Below, in pieces: positions 50,328 to 59,721 of a DNA stretch of 64,000 nucleotides. Made by a program: the position numbers and the translations under genes. Each line of letters starts with the position of its first letter. Position 1 is the first letter of the stretch. This DNA is from Pandoraea norimbergensis. GTDB taxonomy: Bacteria > Pseudomonadota > Gammaproteobacteria > Burkholderiales > Burkholderiaceae. Location of the stretch: NCBI RefSeq assembly GCF_001465545.3, contig NZ_CP013480.3, positions 2,480,001-2,544,000 of the forward strand. The letters are read 5' to 3'. The notes under the pieces were generated by a model. The model was not told where the DNA came from, searched no databases, and saw nothing but the letters and a program-made list of their open reading frames with translations.

Positions 50328-51274
50328 TGTCGCAGGCAACAACCCCGGTGGCCGACTGGCAGGTCGCGCGCGAGCGGATGCGCGCCCTTGGGCCGGTCTG
50401 GACGAACGACATTGCTGCCGGCCGCCGCGCGGTGCTCGACGCTTACACGCCGCTGCTCGAAAAAGCCGACGTTGCGGCGACCGATGGCTACGACGTCGTG
50501 CGCGACGTAGCTTACGGCTCGCATACCCGTCACCGGCTCGACGTGTATCGGCCGAACCCGTTACCCGATGCGCCGATGCCGGTCGTCGTCTTCGTGCATG
50601 GGGGTGGGTTTGTGCGCGGGGACATGAACGCCAACGCGCAGATCTATGGCAACGTGCCGCGCTATTTCGCGCGTCACGGCTGTCTGGCGGTGAATGTGGA
50701 ATACCGGCTCGCCCCGGAAGCGGCATTCCCGGGCGGTGCGCAGGACGTGGCCGATGCCATGCGCTGGGTGCATCGGCACCTCGGTGAGTACGCGGGAACC
50801 GCTGGTGCCGATACCTCGCGCATTCTGCTCATCGGCCATTCTGCGGGCGGCTCGCACGTCGCGAGCTATCTGTGCGATCCGCGTCTGCGTCCGGCACAAC
50901 CCGAAGTGGCGGGCACGGTGTTGATCAGTGCGCGCTTGCGTGCCGATGTGCTGCCCGATAACCCGAATGCCCCGGGCGTGGTGGCGTACTACGGCGCTGA
51001 CGCAGCACGTCATGAGGCGGACGCGCCCATGGCTCATGCCGATGCGTTGCCGGTGCCCGCGATGGTCGTCGTCGCGGAATTCGAGAATCCCCATCTCGAT
51101 ACCTACGCGCTCGAGTTTTGCCATCGACTGTCGCAGCGTGACAAGCGCGCGCCGCGTTTTGTTCAGGTGCGCGATCACAACCACACGTCGGTCGTTGCCC
51201 ACATCGATACGGGGGACGACGCCCTCGGTCGCGAAATTCTGCAATTCCTGCACGAACTCAACCCATCGCCTTGA
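50327..51274 (+). CDS. Alpha/beta hydrolase, HSL/kynurenine-formamidase-like
   Basis: The 315-residue protein has the oxyanion motif HGGGF, nucleophile elbow GHSAGG, acid residue near EFENPHLD and His in DHNHTSVV. HGGGF-type enzymes include lipases, carboxylesterases and arylformamidases. Its start overlaps the ATPase gene, so it is part of the importer operon and probably hydrolyses an ester or amide bond of the imported compound or an intermediate. No signal peptide. Confidence 0.88.
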   Translation: MSQATTPVADWQVARERMRALGPVWTNDIAAGRRAVLDAYTPLLEKADVAATDGYDVVRDVAYGSHTRHRLDVYRPNPLPDAPMPVVVFVHGGGFVRGDMNANAQIYGNVPRYFARHGCLAVNVEYRLAPEAAFPGGAQDVADAMRWVHRHLGEYAGTAGADTSRILLIGHSAGGSHVASYLCDPRLRPAQPEVAGTVLISARLRADVLPDNPNAPGVVAYYGADAARHEADAPMAHADALPVPAMVVVAEFENPHLDTYALEFCHRLSQRDKRAPRFVQVRDHNHTSVVAHIDTGDDALGREILQFLHELNPSP

Positions 51275-51363
51275 TGCGGTCCGCGCCTGCCTGATGTGAT
51301 GAAAAAGCGGTAGCAAACACACAGGCAGCGCAACACATCTCTCCCTACCTCCAAGGAACTGTC

Positions 51364-52269
51364 ATGGTCGATCAAGCATTGACCGGGGCGTTTGCGCCCG
51401 TCGTCACGCCGTTTCAAGCGGATCTGACGCCGGATGCCCCCCGTTTTCTCGCGCATTGCGCATGGTTGCTGTCTCACGGCGTCGGGCTCGCCCCGTTCGG
51501 CACGAACAGCGAAGCGAACTCATTGGGCACGCAAGAGCGCATGGCCTTGCTCGATCATCTGATCGACGCTGGGCTGGACCCGCGACGCATGCTGCCGGGT
51601 ACCGGCTGCTGTGCGCTGCCGGAAACCGTGGCACTGACGCGTCATGCCGTGGCACGCGGTTGTGCCGGCGTGTTGATGCTGCCGCCGTTCTTCTACAAGG
51701 GCATTACCGACGACGGTCTGTACAGCTACTACGCGCGAGTGATCGATGCCGTGGCCGACGACCGTTTGCGGCTGTACCTGTATCACATCCCCGCGCTGTC
51801 GGGCGTGCCGATCACGCTGCCGGTCATCGAGCGCCTGATTCGCGATTTCCCGAACACAGTCGTCGGCATCAAGGACAGCTCAGGCGATTGGCAGAATCTG
51901 AGCGCGATGCTCGATGCCTTCCCGGGCTTCGGCATTTTCCCTGCGTCGGAGTCGCTGGTTTCGCGTGCTTCGGCGAAGGGGGCGAAGGGCTGCATCTCGG
52001 CGACCGTCAACATCAATCCGGCCGTCATCGGTCAGCTGTGCCGCGAATGGTCTGGCGACAACGGCCCGGCACTGCAGGCGCAAGCCGATGCCGTGCGCAG
52101 CGTCGTGCAATCGTTCCCGATGATTCCGGCGCTCAAAGCTGTGCTCGCGTCACAGCGCGACGATGCCGCGTGGGCCCAACTGCGCCCGCCGCTCTCGGCG
52201 TTGAGCGAAGCACAACACGCGGCCTTGCACGCGCAATTGGCGGCGTGCGGTTTCGCGCTGCCGGGCTGA
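51364..52269 (+). CDS. Dihydrodipicolinate synthase (DapA) family aldolase/lyase
   Basis: The 301-residue TIM-barrel protein has the Schiff-base lysine in VVGIKDSSGDW and the Tyr in LYLYHIPALSG. The active-site opening GAFAPVVTPFQADL is typical. Lacking the usual dipicolinate-synthase signature, it is more likely a pyruvate-dependent aldolase or dehydratase acting on a keto acid. It lies 89 bases after the hydrolase gene and 6 bases before the porin gene. With FAH, hydroxyacid dehydrogenase and VOC genes it suggests a pyruvate-releasing degradation route. Confidence 0.9.
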   Translation: MVDQALTGAFAPVVTPFQADLTPDAPRFLAHCAWLLSHGVGLAPFGTNSEANSLGTQERMALLDHLIDAGLDPRRMLPGTGCCALPETVALTRHAVARGCAGVLMLPPFFYKGITDDGLYSYYARVIDAVADDRLRLYLYHIPALSGVPITLPVIERLIRDFPNTVVGIKDSSGDWQNLSAMLDAFPGFGIFPASESLVSRASAKGAKGCISATVNINPAVIGQLCREWSGDNGPALQAQADAVRSVVQSFPMIPALKAVLASQRDDAAWAQLRPPLSALSEAQHAALHAQLAACGFALPG

Positions 52270-52275
52270 GCGGCG

Positions 52276-53610
52276 ATGCGCGGCGCGTTGCGGTTTTCTC
52301 AAAGGCCGGGCCGGCAGCTTACGCGGCGACGGGCCATGGCCGGGCACGCGGGCGCGCGTGTGCTGGGTGTCGTGCTCGGCATGAGCGTGTATGAGATGTC
52401 GCACGCGCAGGTGCAGATCTACGGGCTACTCACACCCATGACCGATGGGGTCAGCGTGAGCGGGCGCCATGTGCCTGCCGGGACACCACGCCCGACACAA
52501 GCGCCGGCGGGCGCCATCAATGTCGGCGAGGCGACCAGCACCCGCATGATGTCGAGCATTTCGTACTTCGGCATGCGCGGCAAGGAAGACCTTGGCGACG
52601 GGTATTCGGCGATCTGGCAGATCGAGACACCGGTCGCCATCGACGGCAAGGCGTCCGGCGTCGCCATTGCGGGACGCAATACGAACGTGGGACTGGCGGG
52701 GCCGTTCGGCACGGCGTTTCTCGGCAACTGGGATACGCCGTACCAATGGTCCACGTTGTCGGTCGGCTCACCCGTGCGCAATCCGTACACGGGCGATCTG
52801 AGCACGATTCTGAGCAACCCCGGCTTCAACGTGCCCAACACGACCACGCAGTCCGGGCGCGTAAACAACGCGGCCGATGCGACCTTCAATCGTCGTCAGG
52901 GCAACAGCATTCAGTACTGGACGCCGGATTGGGCCGGTCTGCATATGCGGTTCTCGTATTCGCCGTCGCAGGGCAAGGTGGCGACACCTGCGGGGGATAT
53001 CTCGCCGCAGGTGTTCGGTGCAGGCCTCGAATACCTGAATGGCCCGCTGCGCGTGCGCTACGCCTATGAACTGCACAAGGACTATTTCGGACTGGCATGG
53101 CTGGGCGCGCCCGCGTCTGGCAATCCGTCCAACGCGGGTTCGCGTGCGACGGGCTCGACCGACGACGCGCACAAGGTGCTCATCACGTTCACCTATGCGG
53201 GGACGAAATGGGTGGCCGGGTGGGATCGCCTGACGTATCGCACCGACGACGGCACCGTCGGCAACCTGAATCGCTACCGGCGCGATGCGGTCTACGCGAT
53301 GGTGCAGCACTGGTTCGGTGGCGGCCAGCATTCCGTCTGGATCGGCGGTGGCTATGCGATGGACGGCGCGTGTTCACGCAGTGGCGGCGGGGCGTGCAGT
53401 ACCGACGGGTTGGGCGCCACCCAAATGAATCTGGGTTATCGCTACGACTTCTCGCGCCGTACCGATGTGTATGTGGCGTATTACCAAGTGATCAACCGCG
53501 CGTGGGGCAGCTACGGATTCTCACCGCGGCCGATCTCCGGCAACGGCGGCAATGCACCGCCGGGCACGCATTATCGCGGCGTGGGTGTGGGTATCGAGCA
53601 CAGTTTCTGA
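52276..53610 (+). CDS. Gram-negative porin
   Basis: About 444 residues, with a long N-terminal signal region (cleavage probably after MSHA in MSVYEMSHAQVQIYG) and a betaproteobacterial porin barrel: QVQIYGLLTPMTDG, SSISYFGMRGKEDLGDGYSAIWQIE, and terminal Phe (GIEHSF). The ATG at 52276 is 6 bases after the aldolase stop; an internal ATG at 52336 would give a more typical signal length. It is the last gene of the GntR-linked operon and a second entry route for the substrate. Confidence 0.9.
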   Translation: MRGALRFSQRPGRQLTRRRAMAGHAGARVLGVVLGMSVYEMSHAQVQIYGLLTPMTDGVSVSGRHVPAGTPRPTQAPAGAINVGEATSTRMMSSISYFGMRGKEDLGDGYSAIWQIETPVAIDGKASGVAIAGRNTNVGLAGPFGTAFLGNWDTPYQWSTLSVGSPVRNPYTGDLSTILSNPGFNVPNTTTQSGRVNNAADATFNRRQGNSIQYWTPDWAGLHMRFSYSPSQGKVATPAGDISPQVFGAGLEYLNGPLRVRYAYELHKDYFGLAWLGAPASGNPSNAGSRATGSTDDAHKVLITFTYAGTKWVAGWDRLTYRTDDGTVGNLNRYRRDAVYAMVQHWFGGGQHSVWIGGGYAMDGACSRSGGGACSTDGLGATQMNLGYRYDFSRRTDVYVAYYQVINRAWGSYGFSPRPISGNGGNAPPGTHYRGVGVGIEHSF

Positions 53611-53820
53611 TGGTGGAGTTTCATCCACGAAAACCATGGCGTTCAGCTATTCCCAAACCCCATACCCACCGATGATTTCTTGATTGTACATAGCGAAAAC
53701 GGCTGACTAGACTTGCCAGCACGGTAGTGGGTGAATTTTGTTCGCATTCCTTATCGATGATGCGACAACCTGACGCCGCACTGGCGTGAGTACTGAAAGA
53801 CAGAAGAACAGGAGACGAAA

Positions 53821-55236
53821 TTGAGTACAACCAAACCGGGCTTCGACAGCATTGTCGAGCGGGAGAAGGGCCTGCATCGCGGCCTGACGAGCGGTCAGTT
53901 GTCGATGATCGCCATTGGCGGTGCGATCGGCACGGGGCTGTTTCTCGGCAGCGCGTTTGCCATCGGCTTTGCCGGGCCGAGCGTGCTGCTCAGTTATGCC
54001 ATCGGCGGTGCGATTGCACTGTTGCTGATGGGGTGTCTGGCGGAAATGACCGTGGCGCACCCGACGTCAGGCTCGTTCGGTGCATACGCAGAACACTACA
54101 TCGGGCCGCTGGCTGGCTTTCTGGTGCGTTACGCGTACTGGTCGTCGATCGTGTTCGCCGTGGGCACGGAAGTCACGGCCATCGCTGTGTACATGAAGTA
54201 CTGGTTTCCCGCAGTGCCGGGCTGGTACTGGATCGTCGGTTTCTCGGCGGGGCTCATCGGTATCAATGCCGCCAGCGTGAAAGTGTTCGGCGCGGTCGAG
54301 TATGCGTTCTCGATGCTCAAGATCGTGGCCATCGTGGCCTTCCTGATGCTGGGTGCGTATGTGGTATTCCGCGCACCGGCCGAGAGCGGCATCGGTATTG
54401 CCAACTACACGTCACACGGCGGCTTCTTCCCGAAGGGCGCGTGGGGTATGTGGGTTGCCGTCATCGTGTCGATCTTCAGCTATCTGAGCATCGAAATGAT
54501 TGCGGTGGCGGCGGGCGAGGCGCAGGACCCGCAGCGCGCGATCACGCAGGCATTTCGCGCGACGATGTTCCGTCTGGTGTTCTTCTATCTGCTCACGCTG
54601 GCCTTGACGCTTGCCATCGTGCCGTGGAGTGCTGCGGGTGAAGATGGCAGCCCGTTCGTGAAGGTGATGGCCGCCACGCATATCCCGGGTGCCGCAGGGG
54701 TGATCAATCTGGTGATCCTTGTCGCGGCGCTCTCCGCCATGAACAGTCAGCTCTATATCACCACGCGCATGATGTTCAGCCTGTCGCGTGCCGGTTATGC
54801 GCCGCGCCGCTTCGGTGAAGTGAGCCGCAACGGCGTGCCGGTGGCGGCACTCCTGCTCTCGACCATCGGTATCGCGCTCGCCGTCGCGCTTAACGTCATG
54901 GCGCCGCAGGCATCGTTCACGCTGATGATGTCGGTGTCGATGTTCGGCGCGATGTTCACGTGGCTGATGATCTTCGTCACGCACCTGTACTTCCGCCGCC
55001 GTCATGAGGCGAAGACGCTGAGCTTCCGCATGTGGGGCTATCCGTATGCGAGTCTCACGGGGGCCTTGTTGATGCTGGCCACGCTCGTCACGACGTACTT
55101 TACCGACGAGTTCCGTATGACGCTGGTCTACGGCGTGCCGTTCATCATCGCGCTGTCGGTGGTGTACTTCGTGTGGTATCGCGGGCGTGCTGTGGCAGCC
55201 GCGCCTGCTGCGAAGATTCAAGGGCAGGGGAACTGA
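53821..55236 (+). CDS. Amino acid permease (APC superfamily)
   Basis: The 471-residue, 12-helix permease has the family signature of helix 1 (LTSGQLSMIAIGGAIGTGLFLGSA) and GCLAEMTVAHPTSGSFGAYAEHYIG. TTG start at 53821, with AGGAGA 5 bases upstream. The group includes GABA, proline, aromatic and cationic amino acid permeases of proteobacteria; the exact substrate is not readable. It stands alone, 210 bases after the porin, and is followed by a hairpin. Confidence 0.92.
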   Translation: MSTTKPGFDSIVEREKGLHRGLTSGQLSMIAIGGAIGTGLFLGSAFAIGFAGPSVLLSYAIGGAIALLLMGCLAEMTVAHPTSGSFGAYAEHYIGPLAGFLVRYAYWSSIVFAVGTEVTAIAVYMKYWFPAVPGWYWIVGFSAGLIGINAASVKVFGAVEYAFSMLKIVAIVAFLMLGAYVVFRAPAESGIGIANYTSHGGFFPKGAWGMWVAVIVSIFSYLSIEMIAVAAGEAQDPQRAITQAFRATMFRLVFFYLLTLALTLAIVPWSAAGEDGSPFVKVMAATHIPGAAGVINLVILVAALSAMNSQLYITTRMMFSLSRAGYAPRRFGEVSRNGVPVAALLLSTIGIALAVALNVMAPQASFTLMMSVSMFGAMFTWLMIFVTHLYFRRRHEAKTLSFRMWGYPYASLTGALLMLATLVTTYFTDEFRMTLVYGVPFIIALSVVYFVWYRGRAVAAAPAAKIQGQGN

Positions 55237-55260
55237 CCGTTCCCCTGGTCCCCGGTTTTT
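55225..55260 (+). terminator. Hairpin at the end of the amino acid permease gene
   Basis: CAGGGGAAC (55225-55233) pairs with GTTCCCCTG (55239-55247) around a 5-base loop and overlaps the stop codon. TTTTT follows at 55256-55260, a little far from the stem, so it is a fair terminator. Confidence 0.6.
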
Positions 55261-55289
55261 GCTGCTGCATCAGACAGACCCGGCAGGTC

Positions 55290-56885
55290 TTACGAGATCT
55301 TCGCCGGGTCGATTTCCAGCGCGATGAGTGCCTGAGCTGCCCGACGCGAGGCGTTGTCATTCTCGACGTTGGCCACGTCATTGGCCGACTTGCCTGCCTC
55401 GCGCTGCATGGCCGATTGCAGCAACGCCGTCAGGTTGCTGATGTGCGATGCCGATGCGGGCGTGGTCACGTCGCTGACCAGCTTGGCCAGTTCATAGCGT
55501 TTGACGTTCTTTGACTGGCTGGCCGAGCGGCTGGCCGTCGCGTGATCGAGCAAGCCGTCGCGATAGCCGATGTCGGTGACGCTTTGCGCCGAATCCTTCA
55601 CCGTCACGTATTCGTAATTCTGCGTCTTTGGGTCCGTCGTCAGATTCAGCGGCACGCCCACCCACAACGAGCGATGGAAGCTCGCACTCAAATCCGCCTG
55701 TGTTTGCTGCTTGATCGTGCGGTTGAGCATGTCCTTCCCGCCGATCGCCGTCTGCTGCGATATCTTGTAATCGAAGCCGTCAACCTCGTTACGGTGCAGC
55801 GGGTTGGGTGAATGCTGCGTTTGCGAGATCGACGCTGTGAAGTCGGCCAAGCCGCTTAATGTGGCGCGGTCGGTGCCGCTCAGGGGAATGCGCGGCAGGG
55901 GCGGGGCAGGCGGGTAGTTGCTGTTCATCGCCGAGAAGGCCGACTTGAACATGGCCATCGTGGCCGCGTCGCCGTTACCGCGTGTCTGTGCCGTGTCGAA
56001 GCGGGTCAGCCACGCGTCGATCGCTTCGGCCTGTGCCTGCTTGCTGCCGATCACCTGAAGATTCGTCAGATCGACCTTCACATCGAACGTGCCCACTGCG
56101 CCGCTTGCGCTGAGCGAGCGCTGCGTCGCGTCGGCATGAAACGCGAACGTTTGCGGCTTACGGTTGGCGTCCAGCGTCGCATTGAGATCGACTGACGTCA
56201 GTACCGAGGTGTCGAAACCGGTCAGTCCGCTGAAATCCACTGTAGGCGGCTGCTTGGCCAGACCGGTCACAGCGCTCTGGAACGCGTCGGCGAGTTTGCC
56301 GATGGCATCGCGCTCCGCGTCGGTCAGCGTGCCGTTGGCGACCGAGAACGTTGCCGACAACCCGTCGTCGTTGCTGCCCAGATTCACAGTGACCTTGGCG
56401 CCGCTCGCGGTCATGATGGTCAGCCCGAACCGATTGTCGGCGTTGGCCTGCAATTGCGCTTGCTGCACGGCGAGATCGGTGTCGCTCGGCGGTACGGCCG
56501 AGGTCGAACGGATCACCGTCTGCGTGTAGGACGTGGTGCCCTTCGCAATGGCATTCAACATTCCCGAACCCAACTTTTCGAGGCGGTTGCCCAACGCCGA
56601 CGTCGTGACGTTGCCCGACATCAGCAGCGAGAGCGAATCGGAGGGCACCTGCTGCCAGAGCAGCGTTGCGCCGTTGGCGACGGGTTGGCTGTAGGTCGGC
56701 CAGTTGGCTGCCGCCGGGGGAGGGGAAATCGTGACGCGAGTCGATTCGGACACGGAAGACGCGTTGGCATCCTGAGGGCCCGCCGTGACGGCGGTCGTGT
56801 TCGCGCGGGAAGCGACTGCGCCAGTATTCAGGGTGTTCAGTGCATTCGCGGCATTCAGCCCCGAAAGGGAAGTCAGTGACGTCAT
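55290..56885 (-). CDS. Large uncharacterised protein
   Basis: The 531-residue protein has an Ala/Asn/Thr-rich, low-complexity N-terminus (residues 1-60), then soluble alpha/beta-looking sequence (TIMTASGAKVTVNLGSNDDGLSATFSVANG, TVKDSAQSVTDIGYRDGLLDHATASRSASQSKNVKRYE). No signal peptide, membrane segment or known motif is clear. The start at 56885 lacks a ribosome site (a run of C precedes it); the frame is open upstream to 56978. I do not recognise the family. The N-terminal flexible region resembles type III-secreted or flagellar accessory proteins only in composition. Confidence 0.65.
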   Translation of the reverse strand: MTSLTSLSGLNAANALNTLNTGAVASRANTTAVTAGPQDANASSVSESTRVTISPPPAAANWPTYSQPVANGATLLWQQVPSDSLSLLMSGNVTTSALGNRLEKLGSGMLNAIAKGTTSYTQTVIRSTSAVPPSDTDLAVQQAQLQANADNRFGLTIMTASGAKVTVNLGSNDDGLSATFSVANGTLTDAERDAIGKLADAFQSAVTGLAKQPPTVDFSGLTGFDTSVLTSVDLNATLDANRKPQTFAFHADATQRSLSASGAVGTFDVKVDLTNLQVIGSKQAQAEAIDAWLTRFDTAQTRGNGDAATMAMFKSAFSAMNSNYPPAPPLPRIPLSGTDRATLSGLADFTASISQTQHSPNPLHRNEVDGFDYKISQQTAIGGKDMLNRTIKQQTQADLSASFHRSLWVGVPLNLTTDPKTQNYEYVTVKDSAQSVTDIGYRDGLLDHATASRSASQSKNVKRYELAKLVSDVTTPASASHISNLTALLQSAMQREAGKSANDVANVENDNASRRAAQALIALEIDPAKIS

Positions 56886-57146
56886 CTGGGGGGATCGTCG
56901 GAAGCGCCTCGTCTCAGCGCGCCTCACCGTGATGGTGCGGTTTTCGTAAGCTCCGGTAAGGAAACGGAGCGCCCACACGGTTTATCGACATCTCGCAGTC
57001 GTTATTTAGGGTTCGCCTGATGAAATCGATTCACTTGCGCGTGAATGCTTTGCATGAAGTTTGATGGACGGCGCGCTTGCTATGGATAATCGATGCGTGG
57101 CATTATGCAACATTCGAAGTTACGTAAACCGTACAGCGAGGGCGAA

Positions 57147-57878
57147 ATGGACCGGACAATGCTGCAAGACGTGGATCACAAGGCCAATCAGGAGGCGACC
57201 ATCGCGATGTTCGACCAGCACGCGGCGAACTACGACAACACGTGGCGCGCCATGTTGCCGTTGCGCGAGGCCATGCAACTGGTCATCGGCTACGTGTTTG
57301 CCGGGTTGCCTGCCGATGCGCATGTGCTGAGCGTGGGCACGGGGACTGGCGCCGAGATTCTTCATCTGGCCGAGCGCAATCCCGGCTGGCGCTTCACGGC
57401 GGTCGAGCCATCTGGGCCGATGTTCGATGTGTTTCGCCAGAAGGCCGAGGCGGCGGGCATTGCGGATCGGTGTGTCTTTCACCGTGGCTATCTGGACACC
57501 CTGCCGCCTAGTGAGCCGTTTGACGCGGCTACATCGCTACTTGTGTCGCAGTTCGTGACCGACCCCAGGGCGCGGCAGGGGTTCTTCCGTGGCATTGCCG
57601 AGAGGCTGCGCCCGGGAGGCTATCTGGCCAGTGCCGATCTCGCTTGCGACATGACGACAGACCCCGGGCGAAGCCTGCTGGATGTGTGGTTCAACATGTT
57701 GTCGGTGGCGCCGGAGATGCGTGAGCGCTCGCGCGAGATGTACGGTCGCCAAGTGGCGGTGGTGCCGCCCGACGTGGTGAGCGAAATCATTGCCTCGGGC
57801 GGTTTCGACGCCCCGGTGCGGTGTTTCCAGAGCGGCCTGATTCACGGCTGGTATGCCCGTCAGGCACTTGAGGCGTGA
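57147..57878 (+). CDS. Class I SAM-dependent methyltransferase
   Basis: About 243 residues. Motif I is VLSVGTGTGAEILHLAER, followed by the acidic loop FTAVEPSGPMFDVF (motif II), and a C-terminal Rossmann-like core. Members methylate small molecules; substrate unknown. The start at 57147 is chosen because GAGGG lies upstream and homology begins after it; in-frame ATGs at 57093 and 57105 are also possible. It is followed 7 bases later by an Rrf2 regulator, with which it probably forms an operon. Confidence 0.87.
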   Translation: MDRTMLQDVDHKANQEATIAMFDQHAANYDNTWRAMLPLREAMQLVIGYVFAGLPADAHVLSVGTGTGAEILHLAERNPGWRFTAVEPSGPMFDVFRQKAEAAGIADRCVFHRGYLDTLPPSEPFDAATSLLVSQFVTDPRARQGFFRGIAERLRPGGYLASADLACDMTTDPGRSLLDVWFNMLSVAPEMRERSREMYGRQVAVVPPDVVSEIIASGGFDAPVRCFQSGLIHGWYARQALEA

Positions 57879-57885
57879 TGGCACG

Positions 57886-58341
57886 ATGAGAAGCGATAGC
57901 CGACTCTCCCGCATGTTGCACGTGCTGCTGCATATGGCGCGGCACGATGCGCCATTCACGTCCGAGCAACTCGCTCAGATGTTGCGTACGAACCCGGTGG
58001 TGGTCAGGCGGACAATGGCGGGCCTTCGCGACGCCGGTTATGTGCGCTCGGGCAAAGGGCACGGCGGCGGATGGTCGATTGCCTGCGACTTGCGCGACAT
58101 CACGCTGCTCGACATTCATCGCGCCGTGGGCGGCCCGCACCTCTTTGCCATCGGCGTCGAGAGCGACAACCCCGAATGCGCCGTCGAGCGCGCCGTGAAT
58201 GCGGCACTCGACGGGGCGTTGCGCGACGCGGAGGCCATCCTGATTGCGCGTCTCGGCGCGATCTCGCTGGCGGATCTGGCGCAGAACTTCGACGCCATGT
58301 GCCGTGACGGCGGCTGGACGGCCGAGGGACCAGCCGCCTAA
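57886..58341 (+). CDS. Rrf2 family transcriptional regulator
   Basis: The 151-residue protein has an Rrf2 winged HTH (LSRMLHVLLHMARHDAPFTSEQLAQMLRTNPVVVRRTMAGLRDAGYVRSGKGHGGGW). It lacks the three-cysteine cluster of IscR/NsrR iron-sulfur members, so it resembles the YwnA-like, non-iron-sulfur type. It overlaps or follows the methyltransferase closely and probably controls it. Confidence 0.9.
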   Translation: MRSDSRLSRMLHVLLHMARHDAPFTSEQLAQMLRTNPVVVRRTMAGLRDAGYVRSGKGHGGGWSIACDLRDITLLDIHRAVGGPHLFAIGVESDNPECAVERAVNAALDGALRDAEAILIARLGAISLADLAQNFDAMCRDGGWTAEGPAA

Positions 58342-58366
58342 TTGGCAACCCGACTACCGGCGCGGC

Positions 58367-58894
58367 TTACTGCGCTGCGCTGAGTTGCGCCTTGATGGCC
58401 GCCTCGGTCTTGTCGTAATCGCCTTCGCCGAAGTGCGTGTAGACGATCTTCCCCGTCTTGTCGATGAGGTAGAAGCCCGGCCAGTACAGGTTGTCGTAGG
58501 CTTTCCACGTGGCGTAGCGATTGTCTTGCGCCACCGGGTACGTGAGACCGAAGCGGCGAATGGCATCACGCACGTTGCCGGTGTCGCGCTCGAACGCGTA
58601 CTCCGGCGTGTGCACGCCGACGACGACCAGCCCCTGATCCTTGTACTTCTGATACCACTGCTGCACGTGCGGCAGCGTGTGGATGCAGTTGATGCACGAG
58701 TACGTCCAGAAATCGACGAGCACGACCTTGCCGCGCAGTTGCGACATCGTGAGCGGCGGGCTGTTGAGCCATGTGTCGATACCGGTGAACTCCGGCGCGA
58801 CGGTGTTGCGTGCGGGGCCCGCAACCGAGGGCGTGCAGGCAGCGAGGCCGGTGAGGGCGAGGGCGACAAAGGCACTTCTGAGCAGGGGTAGCAT
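58367..58894 (-). CDS. TlpA/redoxin-like thiol-disulfide lipoprotein
   Basis: The 175-residue protein has a lipoprotein signal with lipobox (LTGLAAC, Cys20), then a thioredoxin-fold domain with YSCINCIHTLP, a Cys-x-x-Cys active site, plus LIDKTGKIVYTHFGEGDYD near the C-terminus. It is a periplasmic, membrane-anchored thiol reductase or peroxidase. The start at 58894 gives the signal peptide; a longer frame to 58936 does not. Convergent with the Rrf2 gene and transcribed alone. Confidence 0.88.
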   Translation of the reverse strand: MLPLLRSAFVALALTGLAACTPSVAGPARNTVAPEFTGIDTWLNSPPLTMSQLRGKVVLVDFWTYSCINCIHTLPHVQQWYQKYKDQGLVVVGVHTPEYAFERDTGNVRDAIRRFGLTYPVAQDNRYATWKAYDNLYWPGFYLIDKTGKIVYTHFGEGDYDKTEAAIKAQLSAAQ

Positions 58895-59153
58895 GGCGTG
58901 AGCCTCCGGGGTAAGTCGGGATGAGGTGACTGCCACCGTGGATGGCAGAGCATCGATTCAGAAGAATCAGTGACGCCATTTCACCGCCCGGGCGTATCCG
59001 GCATGTGTGCGTGAGACCACGTTCCTGCAATGTCATGTATCGGGGTACCGGCCAGATACACAGTGATACAAACCGGTTTTCCGATTGGGCTATAAAGCAG
59101 ACATCGAGTGCGCTGCGAGCGCACCTTCCCTATTCAACGTAAGGAGGCAAGAG

Positions 59154-59525
59154 ATGTCGTCCCAACCGCTGCAAGGGTCCTGCCACTGCGGGGCCGTCCG
59201 TTTTGAAGTCCAGACGCCGGTCGAACCGGCCGCCCGCTGCAATTGCAGCCTTTGCCGCCGCAAGGGCGCGCTGATGTCGCCGGCCTTTCCCGAGGCGAGC
59301 CTGCGCATTCTCAGCGGCGCGGATGACTTGACCTGTTATCAGTTCAATACCCGCGTGGCCCGTCACTATTTCTGCAAACACTGCGGCATCTACACTTTCC
59401 ATGCGTCGCGCACAATGCCCGGCATGTGGCGGGTGAACATTGGATGCTTGGAGGGGATCGATCCGTACGCACTCGATGCGTCCGTTGCCGATGGCCAATC
59501 GCTTTCGGTAGTGGAGGACGCATGA
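59154..59525 (+). CDS. GFA-family (glutathione-dependent formaldehyde-activating-like) protein
   Basis: The 123-residue zinc-binding protein has the GFA motifs GSCHCGAVRFEV, RCNCSLCRRKGALM and FCKHCGIYTFH, four Cys pairs or clusters that bind zinc. AAGGAGG precedes ATG 59154. GFA proteins bind glutathione and aldehyde adducts, or act as S-methylglutathione-related enzymes; this gene is annotated by fold only. It lies between the redoxin and the two-component genes. Confidence 0.92.
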   Translation: MSSQPLQGSCHCGAVRFEVQTPVEPAARCNCSLCRRKGALMSPAFPEASLRILSGADDLTCYQFNTRVARHYFCKHCGIYTFHASRTMPGMWRVNIGCLEGIDPYALDASVADGQSLSVVEDA

Positions 59526-59708
59526 GACGCCTGCTGAGTCTATTCGCGTTTCTGGCGGGCGGCGTTTGCGCGGAACTTGCGCATCCGCTGCAATGCGACT
59601 TGGCACCAGCGAGCCGTGGCATGCAGCCGGTGCCAGAGCGCAGCCGTCGCCGCCTGCCGCTGGATTCGACCGGCGATGCCGACGGTCACCCGGCCGAAAA
59701 CTCGTCGC

Positions 59709-59714
59709 TATAAT
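59709..59714 (+). promoter_or_regulatory. Strong -10 box before the OmpR-type gene; predicted leaderless start
   Basis: A perfect TATAAT lies 7 bases before the ATG at 59722, which would place transcription start at about 59721. The -35 region is weak and no ribosome binding site is present. The mRNA may be leaderless. Confidence 0.5.
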
Positions 59715-59721
59715 CGCCCGC

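Noticed and set aside
48679-50726. Long minus-strand open frames opposite the ABC importer genes
   Set aside because: They overlap coding regions with unambiguous ABC permease, ATPase and hydrolase motifs.
59522-59713. A 63-codon frame overlapping the end of the GFA gene by ATGA, with a short hydrophobic start
   Set aside because: It ends just before the next gene, has no ribosome site of its own and no conserved features; it may be chance, so it is not listed as a gene.
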